A DNA stretch of 58,088 nt, taken from IMG/VR virus record IMGVR_UViG_3300036800_000168, positions 1 through 58,088 of that record. The stretch is one strand, 5' to 3'. Of this stretch, positions 46,435-52,813 are shown piece after piece; within the stretch, counting starts at the first letter, position 1, and each line of letters begins with the position of its first letter. Below the pieces are notes generated by a model. That model was not told the DNA's origin. It did no database searches and worked only from the letters and a program-made list of their open reading frames with translations. Both the position numbers and the translations under genes were made by a program. The DNA is from a virus.

Positions 46435-46747
46435 GGGCACGCGGGAGGTTGTCGCCTACCTGTCGCAGAACGGCTGCCTGGGCGACGGCCTTGACTGGGA
46501 TTCCATGACTGACGCAGTGCGCGAGAACTGGGTCAAGTCGATCACCGAGGTATTCACCGGGCGCAGCCGGGAGGCGGCGAAGGCGGCGCTCGCTGAGCTG
46601 GCCGAGGAGGAGGAGCTGGCTCTGCTCCTGGAGTGCCGGCGTTGCGGGGCCGACGAGGAAGAGCCGTGCCGGGACCTGCGGCGCAACGTCATCACCCACA
46701 CCAGGCACCCGCACGCCGAGCGCATGAGCGACATGGAGGCAGACTGA
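46355..46747 (+). CDS. Zinc-module protein, 130 aa
   Basis: ATG 46355 with GGAGGGACTGAGGGAAG upstream. N-terminal helical part (VAYLSQNGCLGDGLDWDSMT, VKSITEVFTGRSREAAKAAL) and C-terminal CRRCGADEEEPCRDLRRNVI then THTRHPHAERM. The pattern C-x2-CGA-x4-PC-xn-HxxxHxxR is the small zinc module common in actinophages. It overlaps the C2H2 gene by 80 bases. Confidence 0.65.
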   Translation: MPRLAGPFERNGVKPRILDVSRVARTEGTREVVAYLSQNGCLGDGLDWDSMTDAVRENWVKSITEVFTGRSREAAKAALAELAEEEELALLLECRRCGADEEEPCRDLRRNVITHTRHPHAERMSDMEAD

Positions 46748-47193
46748 TGGCAAGGGAGTTCAAGGGGCTCAGGCCCGGCGAGAAGTACGAGGGCGTCCGG
46801 TACGAGGACCTGACAGACGAGCAGCGGCAGATGCTCGGCACGATGGCCGTCGGGGCTACGGCTGCGGGCAACGTCTCGATGGCGGCCACGCCGCACGACC
46901 CGGCGTTCTGGATGCTCCTCGACGACTTCACGACCACCCCGGTCGTGCACCTCGACGGCTGCTACATCTGCGAAGACCCCGAGTACGCCCAGATGGGCAT
47001 GCCGCTGTGCTACCCGTGTCCCAACTGCCTGCGCAACGGCACCGGCATGGGGCACATCGCCGCCGACGACACCAAGTGCGACGAGTGCGGCTACGAGCAC
47101 GGCCCCGACGACTACAACGAAGAGGGCCTGATCACCGGGATTCCCCGGGAGAAGGCCCTGTCCATCAAGGAAGCCCGGCACCCGCGCCGGTAA
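46747..47193 (+). CDS. Multi-cysteine phage protein, 148 aa
   Basis: ATG 46747 overlaps the previous stop (TGATG). Two metal sites are likely: GCYICEDPEYAQ with CYPCPNCLRNG, and TKCDECGYEH. The first half is polar/helical (ARAEFKGL-type start, EDLTDEQRQMLGTMAVGATA). Last gene of operon G; the hairpin at 47216 follows. Function unknown. Confidence 0.65.
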   Translation: MAREFKGLRPGEKYEGVRYEDLTDEQRQMLGTMAVGATAAGNVSMAATPHDPAFWMLLDDFTTTPVVHLDGCYICEDPEYAQMGMPLCYPCPNCLRNGTGMGHIAADDTKCDECGYEHGPDDYNEEGLITGIPREKALSIKEARHPRR

Positions 47194-47215
47194 GCCTGGT
47201 CCTCCTCCAGGGCGG

Positions 47216-47243
47216 GGGCCGCACGGGTGATCCCGTGCGGCCC
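47216..47243 (+). terminator. Rho-independent-like hairpin, end of operon G
   Basis: GGGCCGCACGGG (47216-47227) pairs with CCCGTGCGGCCC (47232-47243) around TGAT. A 12-bp perfect stem, followed by a weakly T-rich tract (TTCGCATTT). Position between the stop at 47193 and the next promoter element (47263) is ideal for a terminator. Confidence 0.8.
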
Positions 47244-47262
47244 TTCGCATTTCCCCTATGCC

Positions 47263-47285
47263 AATACAGCTTTCCTTGATAAGCT
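47263..47285 (+). promoter_or_regulatory. Shared 19-bp element with promoter, copy 10
   Basis: AATACAGCTTTCCTTGATA spans 47263-47281, with TAAGCT (47280-47285) as -10. Predicted start near 47292, leader GCAAGGAAC... to a GAGGAG ribosome site. The leader is very similar to those of copies 5, 9 and 12. Confidence 0.75.
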
Positions 47286-47318
47286 CCTCTTGCAAGGAAC
47301 ACTAGCGAGGAGAACCTG

Positions 47319-48245
47319 ATGACGCAGACCATGGGGCCCGCCGAGTTCGATGCCGCCGAGCTGGGCCTGATGCAGGAGCTGGCCAAGTGCGAAGCCGAGC
47401 TGGACCAGGTTATCGCCGCCGCCCACCGCCAGGCCGGAGACACCCGGAGCTACAGCGGGTGGGGCCGCAACCGGGTAGTGAGCTGGCAGCTCACCGACGA
47501 CGAGGCCATACAGCGGTCCGGTGCAGCCGAGCGGGTTGCAAACGCCAGTTACCGGATCTCCAGCTTCCGGACTCACATCGATGACATGGAAGCCGTTTAC
47601 CGCGCCGCCCCCTGGACCCGCTGGTACCCGTGCCTCAACGCCGACGGGCACATCCACTCCGACGACCGGGCCTGCCCCACCCTGCACCGCAACAGCCAGC
47701 AGACCCTGATGGGCTGGGAGACGCGCCTGTCCGGCCAGCCGGTCGAGGTCGTCATCGCGGACCTCGGCCCGCGCCTGTGCAGCGTGTGCTTCCCCGGTGC
47801 CCCCGCTGAGCACTGCCAGTCGCTCAGCGATATCACCCGTGCCGACCGGGATGCCGCAAGGGCAGCGAAGAACGCCGCCCGGGACGCCGCCCTCGCCGTC
47901 AAGAACCTGACCGGGCCGTTCATCACCCACGACGGCGACCGGATCACCACCGTGGCCGCCCTCAAGGCCGTCGTGCGCAAGCCGGCCGAGACCGTCGTCG
48001 AGATCGAGTACTACAAGACCAGCGAGGATGCCAGCGAGGCGTACAAGGACATGCCCGAGCGGCTGGCCGAGTACATCGCCCGCGCCGAGGCCCGGCTGGA
48101 GGGCGAGAAGGCCGACATGAACCGGGCCTGCGAGATCCTGGCCGCCCGCGAGGCCGCCGCCCCCGGCAGCGGCTGGAGCCAGGCGGACATCGACAAGGCG
48201 GTCGCCGCCGCCGTCAAGCGCACCCGCAAGGCCTACTTCGGCTAG
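47319..48245 (+). CDS. Actinophage-type protein with central Cys/His region, 308 aa
   Basis: ATG 47319 with GAGGAG upstream. N-terminal coil (LMQELAKCEAELDQVIAAAH), then a middle part TRWYPCLNADGHIHSDDRAC with PTLHRN, and LCSVCFPGAP (Cys/His positions suited to zinc), then a helical C-terminal half with an Ala-rich coiled segment (RDAARAAKNAARDAALAVKN). Similar proteins are common in actinophages and their function is unknown. It is a single-gene operon between a promoter element and a terminator. Confidence 0.65.
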   Translation: MTQTMGPAEFDAAELGLMQELAKCEAELDQVIAAAHRQAGDTRSYSGWGRNRVVSWQLTDDEAIQRSGAAERVANASYRISSFRTHIDDMEAVYRAAPWTRWYPCLNADGHIHSDDRACPTLHRNSQQTLMGWETRLSGQPVEVVIADLGPRLCSVCFPGAPAEHCQSLSDITRADRDAARAAKNAARDAALAVKNLTGPFITHDGDRITTVAALKAVVRKPAETVVEIEYYKTSEDASEAYKDMPERLAEYIARAEARLEGEKADMNRACEILAAREAAAPGSGWSQADIDKAVAAAVKRTRKAYFG

Positions 48246-48248
48246 GCC

Positions 48249-48284
48249 AGGAGGCCCGGCTCCCCACCCGGGGCCGGGCCTCCT
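48249..48284 (+). terminator. Rho-independent-like hairpin, end of operon H
   Basis: AGGAGGCCCGGC (48249-48260) pairs with GCCGGGCCTCCT (48273-48284) around a 12-base loop that can partly pair itself (CCCC/GGG). It lies 4 bases after the stop. No long T tract. Confidence 0.8.
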
Positions 48285-48301
48285 GCTCATTACGTAGTCA
48301 A

Positions 48302-48322
48302 TATCAAGAAAACCTGTATCAT
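48302..48322 (+). promoter_or_regulatory. Shared element, copy 11, reversed, with promoter
   Basis: TATCAAGAAAACCTGTATC (48302-48320) is the reversed element; TATCAT (48317-48322) is the -10 box. The ATG at 48321 would lie inside the -10 box, so the gene must start at ATG 48333; transcription would begin near 48329-48330, giving only a 3-4-base leader. Confidence 0.7.
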
Positions 48323-48332
48323 GAGAGGGATC

Positions 48333-48653
48333 ATGAGCGACCACTACCACCACGCCAGCGAAGTCCAGGGCGCAGCCGACGACCACCACAGTCACAGCGC
48401 GCGTGACATCGGCGCGGCCGAGGAGCACGACCTGAACATGCTCGAACGGCGCGTCCAGACCCTGGAGCAGGACGTCAACGCGCTGGAGCGGGACAAGGCA
48501 GCCCGGGACCGGAGAATCTCTGACCTCCAGGGCGACGTGCTCACCGCCAGCAGCTCAATCGCCCAGCTCCAGGGCCGGCTACTCGAAGTAGCCGATCAGT
48601 TCAACAGCTTCGTAAGACTCGTCGAGAACGCTATCAATCAAGGGAGTCTCTAA
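48333..48653 (+). CDS. His-rich coiled-coil protein, 106 aa
   Basis: ATG 48333, chosen because the upstream ATG falls inside the -10 box. Begins SDHYHHASEV and ADDHHSHSAR (His-rich), then a long heptad coil (LERRVQTLEQDVNALERDKA, ISDLQGDVLTASSSIAQLQG). Its stop overlaps the ATG of a membrane-protein gene (TAATG). It may form a rod attached to that membrane neighbour; unproven. Confidence 0.6.
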   Translation: MSDHYHHASEVQGAADDHHSHSARDIGAAEEHDLNMLERRVQTLEQDVNALERDKAARDRRISDLQGDVLTASSSIAQLQGRLLEVADQFNSFVRLVENAINQGSL

Positions 48654-48820
48654 TGCCAGGATGGATTCCGCGCTGGCACCCGTTCGTGTGGGCGTTCGTC
48701 ATCATCATGATCTACATGATCTGGACGGACCCGGCCACCTGGGGCCACAAGGCCGCCGGCCTACTTCACCTGATCCCCGAGGCGGCCAACCGCGTCGGGA
48801 TCTTCGCCCAGAACCTGTAG
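48653..48820 (+). CDS. Small membrane protein, 55 aa
   Basis: ATG 48653. One strong transmembrane helix (residues ~11-24, FVWAFVIIMIYMIW), followed by a short amphipathic tail (LLHLIPEAANRVGIF). It sits between the coiled-coil gene and the membrane-anchored HNH gene. A holin-like or superinfection-related role is conceivable. Confidence 0.6.
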   Translation: MPGWIPRWHPFVWAFVIIMIYMIWTDPATWGHKAAGLLHLIPEAANRVGIFAQNL

Positions 48821-48822
48821 CC

Positions 48823-49410
48823 GTGACGACGAGCAGTGCCGCCAGGCACCGCGCTCCCGCGCGCACCCTCGGCCGCTGGGCGCTGCCCGGGGTACTCGCG
48901 TTCTTCGCCTGGCTGGCGGAGAACACCCCCGGCGGCGTGCTGGGCTTCGCCGGCCTGATCGCCACCGGGCTACTGGTCAGCCTCTTCTACCCGCTGGTCG
49001 TCCTCATGGCGATCGAGGCCCCGGGCGGCCTGGTGCCGTGCTCCTGGCGCACCTGGTGGCGCAGGGGCCAGGAACGCCGCCCGGCTATCAGCAAGCGGCT
49101 GCGGAGGATCGTCTACGCGGCCGACAGGCACATGTGCTGCCTGTCGTGGTGCCGCAGCAGCGCCGACCTCAACCTCGACCACGTGCGCCCCTGGTCGCTC
49201 GGCGGGCGCACGTCGTTCTGGAACTTCTGCACCCTGTGCGGCCACCATAACCGGGTGAAGTCGAATTACTGGGCATTCAAGGGCGGGCGCTATACCTACC
49301 GCCCGTTCGAGGGTTACGGCAATGCCCGCGAGGCTGCCGCGATCCTCGCCTTCGAGCTGCGGTACCGCCGGAGCCTCTGGCGGTTCATCCGCGCGGCGAT
49401 CTCCCTGTAG
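48823..49410 (+). CDS. Membrane-anchored HNH-type nuclease, 195 aa
   Basis: GTG 48823. Two transmembrane helices (residues ~18-33 and ~38-64) precede a soluble C-terminal domain with HNH features: CCLSWCRSSADLNLDHVRPW (Cys pair, His120), then WNFCTLCGHHNRVKSNYW with a CxxC pair and the His/Asn of the third motif. HNH nucleases are usually soluble; a membrane anchor would place the nuclease at the cell envelope, where incoming DNA enters. Hypothesis: defence against superinfecting phage DNA or degradation of host DNA at the membrane. Nicking activity cannot be inferred. Confidence 0.65.
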   Translation: MTTSSAARHRAPARTLGRWALPGVLAFFAWLAENTPGGVLGFAGLIATGLLVSLFYPLVVLMAIEAPGGLVPCSWRTWWRRGQERRPAISKRLRRIVYAADRHMCCLSWCRSSADLNLDHVRPWSLGGRTSFWNFCTLCGHHNRVKSNYWAFKGGRYTYRPFEGYGNAREAAAILAFELRYRRSLWRFIRAAISL

Positions 49411-49460
49411 CAGGTAACGACTGAGGCGCTTAACGCGCTTTAGGCAGGCGAGAGTGCTTC

Positions 49461-49489
49461 TGTGACGCTATGGTCTTTCTTGCCATTAA
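49461..49489 (+). promoter_or_regulatory. Degenerate copy of the shared promoter element
   Basis: TGTGAC (49461-49466), 17 bases, CATTAA (49484-49489). The spacer GCTATGGTCTTTCTTGC keeps the TTTCTTG part; 11 of 19 positions match the consensus. The next ATG (49510) has an AAGGAAGGA ribosome site. The copy may be diverged, or the gene may be expressed differently from the other operons. Confidence 0.45.
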
Positions 49490-49509
49490 TGGACTAAGGA
49501 AGGAACTGC

Positions 49510-50382
49510 ATGAAGCTGAACCGCAGGGGCATTCTGGGCCTCGCGGCACTGGCGCTTGCCGTAGCGGCCGGAGGCACTGCCTTCGCCGCTACGAGCCAGC
49601 CTGGCGCCGCCCACGTCCAGTACGCGAAGGGCGTAGCCAACGGAGCTGGTGCTTCAGCCGCCTACAACGCCGGGACCTGGACGCTCGACTCAGGTCACGG
49701 TACCGGCGGCAGCGCCCAGGTTGACCTCGTGAAGCCTGGTACGGCCACGATCGCGCCGACGTTCACCGCCGACCACGAGGGCGCTGGCAACCCGCGCTGG
49801 GTCATCGAGTTCCACAACGGCGACTACATCTTCGGGTACCCCGCCTCCGGAGCGGGCCAGGGCGTCTCCACCTGGACGCTGGAGCCCAGCGGTAAGGCCG
49901 AGGCGAGCTACGCTGCGGCGCTGGCCGACGCTCAGGCCGGCGGCTCTGACGACCAGGTGACGGCCGCCTTCATCGTGAACGACACCGGGACCACGGACAC
50001 CACGGTCAACCTCACCGACGTGACGTATAACGGCAACGAAGTCGTTCCGCAGCCCGTGATCCCGTACGTCTACGCCGGCCACGTCGTGAACGTCACCTCG
50101 CACACGGCCGTAGTCGGCTGGTCGGAGTCGGCCAAGGGCTGGCCGTCGGACAACCACTGCGTCGAGGTCTACATGTACGGGTTCGACACCCCGGCGGGCA
50201 CCGCCCACGTGGGCTTCACCTGCGACAACGGCAACCGCGCGGCTGACCTCGGGTACATGACGAACCTGCCGGCGGGCCACAGCGTCTCGCTGTTCATCCG
50301 CCCGGCGGTCGGCACCTACGCCAGCCACCACCCGATCGCGGGCACGGACGCCAAGGCGCACGTCTACGTCGTGACCCCGTAG
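49510..50382 (+). CDS. Secreted protein with Sec signal peptide, 290 aa
   Basis: ATG 49510. Residues 1-26 form a signal peptide: basic MKLNRRG, hydrophobic ILGLAALALAVAAGG, and an AxA-type cleavage site (AFA|AT). The mature part (~264 residues) is a Thr/Gly/Val-rich beta protein with YNGNEVVPQPVIPYVYAGHV and two cysteines (HCVEVYMYGF; FTCDNGN) that could form a disulfide. Exported phage proteins can exclude competing phages or alter the host surface; here the role is unknown. Single-gene unit, followed by the terminator at 50398. Confidence 0.75.
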   Translation: MKLNRRGILGLAALALAVAAGGTAFAATSQPGAAHVQYAKGVANGAGASAAYNAGTWTLDSGHGTGGSAQVDLVKPGTATIAPTFTADHEGAGNPRWVIEFHNGDYIFGYPASGAGQGVSTWTLEPSGKAEASYAAALADAQAGGSDDQVTAAFIVNDTGTTDTTVNLTDVTYNGNEVVPQPVIPYVYAGHVVNVTSHTAVVGWSESAKGWPSDNHCVEVYMYGFDTPAGTAHVGFTCDNGNRAADLGYMTNLPAGHSVSLFIRPAVGTYASHHPIAGTDAKAHVYVVTP

Positions 50383-50397
50383 TACCGCCGCATCGCC

Positions 50398-50429
50398 GAG
50401 GGCCCGGGTCAACGGCGACCCGGGCCCTC
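50398..50429 (+). terminator. Rho-independent-like hairpin after the secreted-protein gene
   Basis: GAGGGCCCGGGT (50398-50409) pairs with ACCCGGGCCCTC (50418-50429), a perfect 12-bp stem around an 8-base loop. It lies 16 bases after the stop and 24 before the next promoter element. Confidence 0.8.
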
Positions 50430-50452
50430 GTGCTTGGCAAACCCCTTGTGGC

Positions 50453-50475
50453 AATACAGCTTTTCTTGATAAACT
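50453..50475 (+). promoter_or_regulatory. Shared 19-bp element with promoter, copy 12
   Basis: AATACAGCTTTTCTTGATA (50453-50471) is the exact consensus. TAAACT (50470-50475) is the -10; TTGTGG lies 18 bases before it. Predicted start near 50482 with leader GCAAGGGAT to GAGGAGGA before ATG 50511. Confidence 0.8.
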
Positions 50476-50510
50476 CCTCGTGCAAGGGATGAAGCACCGA
50501 GGAGGAACTG

Positions 50511-51035
50511 ATGAGCCGGAGCCAGAAGACATTCGTCGCCTACACCGCCGCCGGCGACGAGGCGACCTTCCAGACGGCCAGCGACAAGTACGACTACGCT
50601 GGCCTCGTCAACCCGCTCGACGGCAGCGGCCAGTGGCGCGTCGTCGCCCTCGGCTACTCGTACGAGTCGGTGACCAGGCGGACCAGGGATGCCGCCCGCC
50701 GGATTCTCGCCCCCAACTACAGCGACGATTGGGGCATCCGCGCCTACTCGTGCACGGCGCAGGCGTGGGAGGTCAGCGCCCCGGTTATCGGCGCTTACTT
50801 CGGCCACCACCGGCTCCGCGTCACGGCGGTCTTCCTCGACGGCAGGTGGCAGGAAGTCAACTACCATGCCGGGCGCTCGCTCCTGCGCACGCTGGCGAAG
50901 GAGGGAGTCGAAGCGGTCCAGGTACGCGGAACGGGCAGCCGGCACTGCCTGAGCGAGCGCCAGGGCCTCCACGAGGCCGACTTCCAGATGACCGAGCTGC
51001 TCAAGTCGATGAACACCAGGAGGAGGACCGCGTAA
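50511..51035 (+). CDS. Unknown protein, first gene of operon K, 174 aa
   Basis: ATG 50511 with GAGGAGGA upstream. Contains TFVAYTAAGDEATFQTASDK, a Gly-rich loop, and YFGHHRLRVTAVFLDGRWQE. Looks like a small alpha/beta domain with a His/Arg loop; no family was recognised. Coupled to the next gene (TAATG). Confidence 0.55.
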   Translation: MSRSQKTFVAYTAAGDEATFQTASDKYDYAGLVNPLDGSGQWRVVALGYSYESVTRRTRDAARRILAPNYSDDWGIRAYSCTAQAWEVSAPVIGAYFGHHRLRVTAVFLDGRWQEVNYHAGRSLLRTLAKEGVEAVQVRGTGSRHCLSERQGLHEADFQMTELLKSMNTRRRTA

Positions 51036-51349
51036 TGGAGCGCATCAGGCAGGACCGGACGGCGAGCACCCTGCTCGCCGTCCTCGGTGAAAGAGGCGCG
51101 ATCACCCTGGAGGCCTGGGAGTCCGCCGGCCGCCAGGGCGGAGTCATCGGCCTCCACTACGCCGCGCCCATGTACGAGGGACAGGAGGGCACTGAATGCG
51201 ACCTGCTGCCCCAGGGGTTCTGCTACCTGGACTCCTCGCACTCACACGGGGCGCAGGCCGCCCCGCTGGTCCTATCCGGGGACGAAGAGGCCGCCTGGGC
51301 GGTCGCCGAAGAGTGGTACCGCTCGCACATCGAGGGAGCCGGCGAATGA
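51035..51349 (+). CDS. Unknown protein, 104 aa
   Basis: ATG 51035 overlaps the previous stop. LLAVLGERGAITLEAWESAG and FCYLDSSHSHGAQAAPLVLS are the notable stretches; the latter has C/H residues that could bind metal. Soluble; function unknown. Confidence 0.55.
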   Translation: MERIRQDRTASTLLAVLGERGAITLEAWESAGRQGGVIGLHYAAPMYEGQEGTECDLLPQGFCYLDSSHSHGAQAAPLVLSGDEEAAWAVAEEWYRSHIEGAGE

Positions 51350-51687
51350 CTGACATCAGCGACCTGCCGCTGCCCTACTACCTGGACCGCAGCCGCAAGG
51401 GGCCCGTGACGATCACCGCGATCGGCGAGAACCGGCTGGTGCTGTCCGGGCGGAGCAACTACGGCACGCCGTGCCAGGACTGGGCCGACCGCTTGGCGCC
51501 CATGACCGACGAGGAGTTCACGAACGAGGCGGCCGAAGCCGTCTACTGGTCCGCCTGGGCGGACAACAACCCCACGTCGGACTACCACTGGCAGGCCAGC
51601 GCCTGCTACTACGAGGCTCAGCGCCGGGGAGACCCGGGCCTGTACCAGCGGGCCTACGACCAGGCGAAGAGGCACGCCGGGCTGTAA
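51346..51687 (+). CDS. Unknown protein, last plus-strand gene, 113 aa
   Basis: ATG 51346 overlaps the previous stop. Mixed beta/helix with YYLDRSRKGPVTITAIGENR and aromatic helices (AVYWSAWADNNPTSDYHWQA). Ends the accessory block; the minus-strand large-protein genes begin on the other side of the terminator. Function unknown. Confidence 0.55.
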   Translation: MTDISDLPLPYYLDRSRKGPVTITAIGENRLVLSGRSNYGTPCQDWADRLAPMTDEEFTNEAAEAVYWSAWADNNPTSDYHWQASACYYEAQRRGDPGLYQRAYDQAKRHAGL

Positions 51688-51696
51688 CGGGCCGCA

Positions 51697-51715
51697 GCGG
51701 GCTATAGTGGCCCGC
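51697..51715 (+). terminator. Small hairpin after the last plus-strand gene
   Basis: GCGGGC (51697-51702) pairs with GCCCGC (51710-51715) across a 7-base loop, ten bases after the stop. Probably helps end operon K together with the stronger hairpin at 51763. Confidence 0.4.
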
Positions 51716-51762
51716 AGAGGCACAAACGGCTCCCCGGTTAGTAGTGCCCTCTTCACGGAGAC

Positions 51763-51790
51763 TGAGGCCGCCGGGATCCCGGCGGCCTCA
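51763..51790. terminator. Bidirectional terminator between converging operons
   Basis: TGAGGCCGCCGGGA (51763-51776) is followed directly by its exact reverse complement (51777-51790). The 14-bp palindrome lies between the stop at 51687 (plus) and the stop at 51797 (minus), so it can end transcription from both sides; realistic RNA needs 3-4 unpaired bases at the tip. Confidence 0.85.
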
Positions 51791-51796
51791 GGCGTC

Positions 51797-52813
51797 TTAC
51801 AGGGCCAGCAGCGGTGCCATCTCGGCCAGCTCGCCGGCCGCCCCGGCTCCGGCGGCCTCACCGCCGCCGCCGCTGATCATGCTCCTGATGCCCTGCCCCT
51901 CCAGCATGTGCCCGGCCAGGCCGGTGCCGCCGCCCGAGGATGAGCCGCCGTCACCGCCGCCGCTCGCCGGGCCGTTGCCCATCACCGAGTCGGTCAGGTC
52001 CGCCTCGCGCAGGTAACGGGCCACCACCTTGCGGCCCAGCCGCTCGCACTCAGCCTGCGGCAGCCCCGGGTTCGCCTGGGCGATCATCGCGGTCGCCCGC
52101 AGCACCCGCGAGCGCACCGGGTCCCTGCTGGCCGTCGAGGATACCCCCGGGCTGCTGGTCGGCTGGCCGACGGGGGCGGTGCCGCCGCCGCCCTGGGTCC
52201 CGGCGGGGAGGCTCGGCGCCAGCCCGGCCGACCCGCCGCCCGGCACCCCCATGTCAACCGAGCCGTCCCCGGTACCTGTGTCCGGCGGCGTGTACGGGCT
52301 CATCATCATCGAACCCGGGTCAGCGTCCGCCCGCCTGCGCAGCGAGCCCGTCGCCTGGGCCACCTGGCCCGGCACCTCCGGCCGCACCTGGGTCACCTGC
52401 GGGTCCGGGCCACCGGGAGCGCCCGCCGGCACCTCGGAGTAGCCGCCGGAGAAATCAGGCCCCTCGGTATGACTGTCGGCCCGCTCCGGCCCCGTCCCGT
52501 AGCCGCCGCCGTTCAGCAGCGGCTCCAGCGGGGTCACCGGGTCCACGCCCTCGGCAAGGGCCTCGCGGTACAGGTCGTAGCGGCGCCGGGCAATCGCCAT
52601 CAGGTCGCCCAGGTACAGGTCGTTGCGCGCCGCGATGGCCACGAGCGACTCCTCGGCCAGTGACGCCCGGTGCCCGAACTCGTCCTCGCTGCGGGAGGCG
52701 AGCAGGAACGGCATCACGCTCTCCAGCTCGGCGTCTGCCCTGGCAAGGGCAGCCTCCCTGGTGAAGTGCTCGTGGTCGCCGGAGGCGTCCTCCCACAGGT
52801 CGTCGTCCATCAC
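51797..52813 (-). CDS. Low-complexity protein with shared head-associated segments, 338 aa
   Basis: The start is GTG 52813 overlapping the previous stop (GTGA; the next codon is ATG). Helical N-terminal ~110 residues (ARADAELESVMPFLLASRSE) are followed by a Gly/Pro linker with GYGTGPERADSHTEGPDFSG and YSEVPAGAPG, a segment also found in the 507-residue protein. QATGSLRRRADADPG matches TASLRR sites in the 580-residue protein. Then a helical region (RSRVLRATAMIAQANPGLPQ) and a Gly-rich tail. Its gene neighbourhood and shared segments suggest a virion-associated or packaged protein. Confidence 0.6.
   Translation of the reverse strand: MMDDDLWEDASGDHEHFTREAALARADAELESVMPFLLASRSEDEFGHRASLAEESLVAIAARNDLYLGDLMAIARRRYDLYREALAEGVDPVTPLEPLLNGGGYGTGPERADSHTEGPDFSGGYSEVPAGAPGGPDPQVTQVRPEVPGQVAQATGSLRRRADADPGSMMMSPYTPPDTGTGDGSVDMGVPGGGSAGLAPSLPAGTQGGGGTAPVGQPTSSPGVSSTASRDPVRSRVLRATAMIAQANPGLPQAECERLGRKVVARYLREADLTDSVMGNGPASGGGDGGSSSGGGTGLAGHMLEGQGIRSMISGGGGEAAGAGAAGELAEMAPLLAL

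Noticed and set aside
47290-47318. TTG-started leader peptide ending TGATG before the 47319 gene
   Set aside because: The TTG would lie about two bases upstream of the predicted transcript start, and there is no ribosome site for it.
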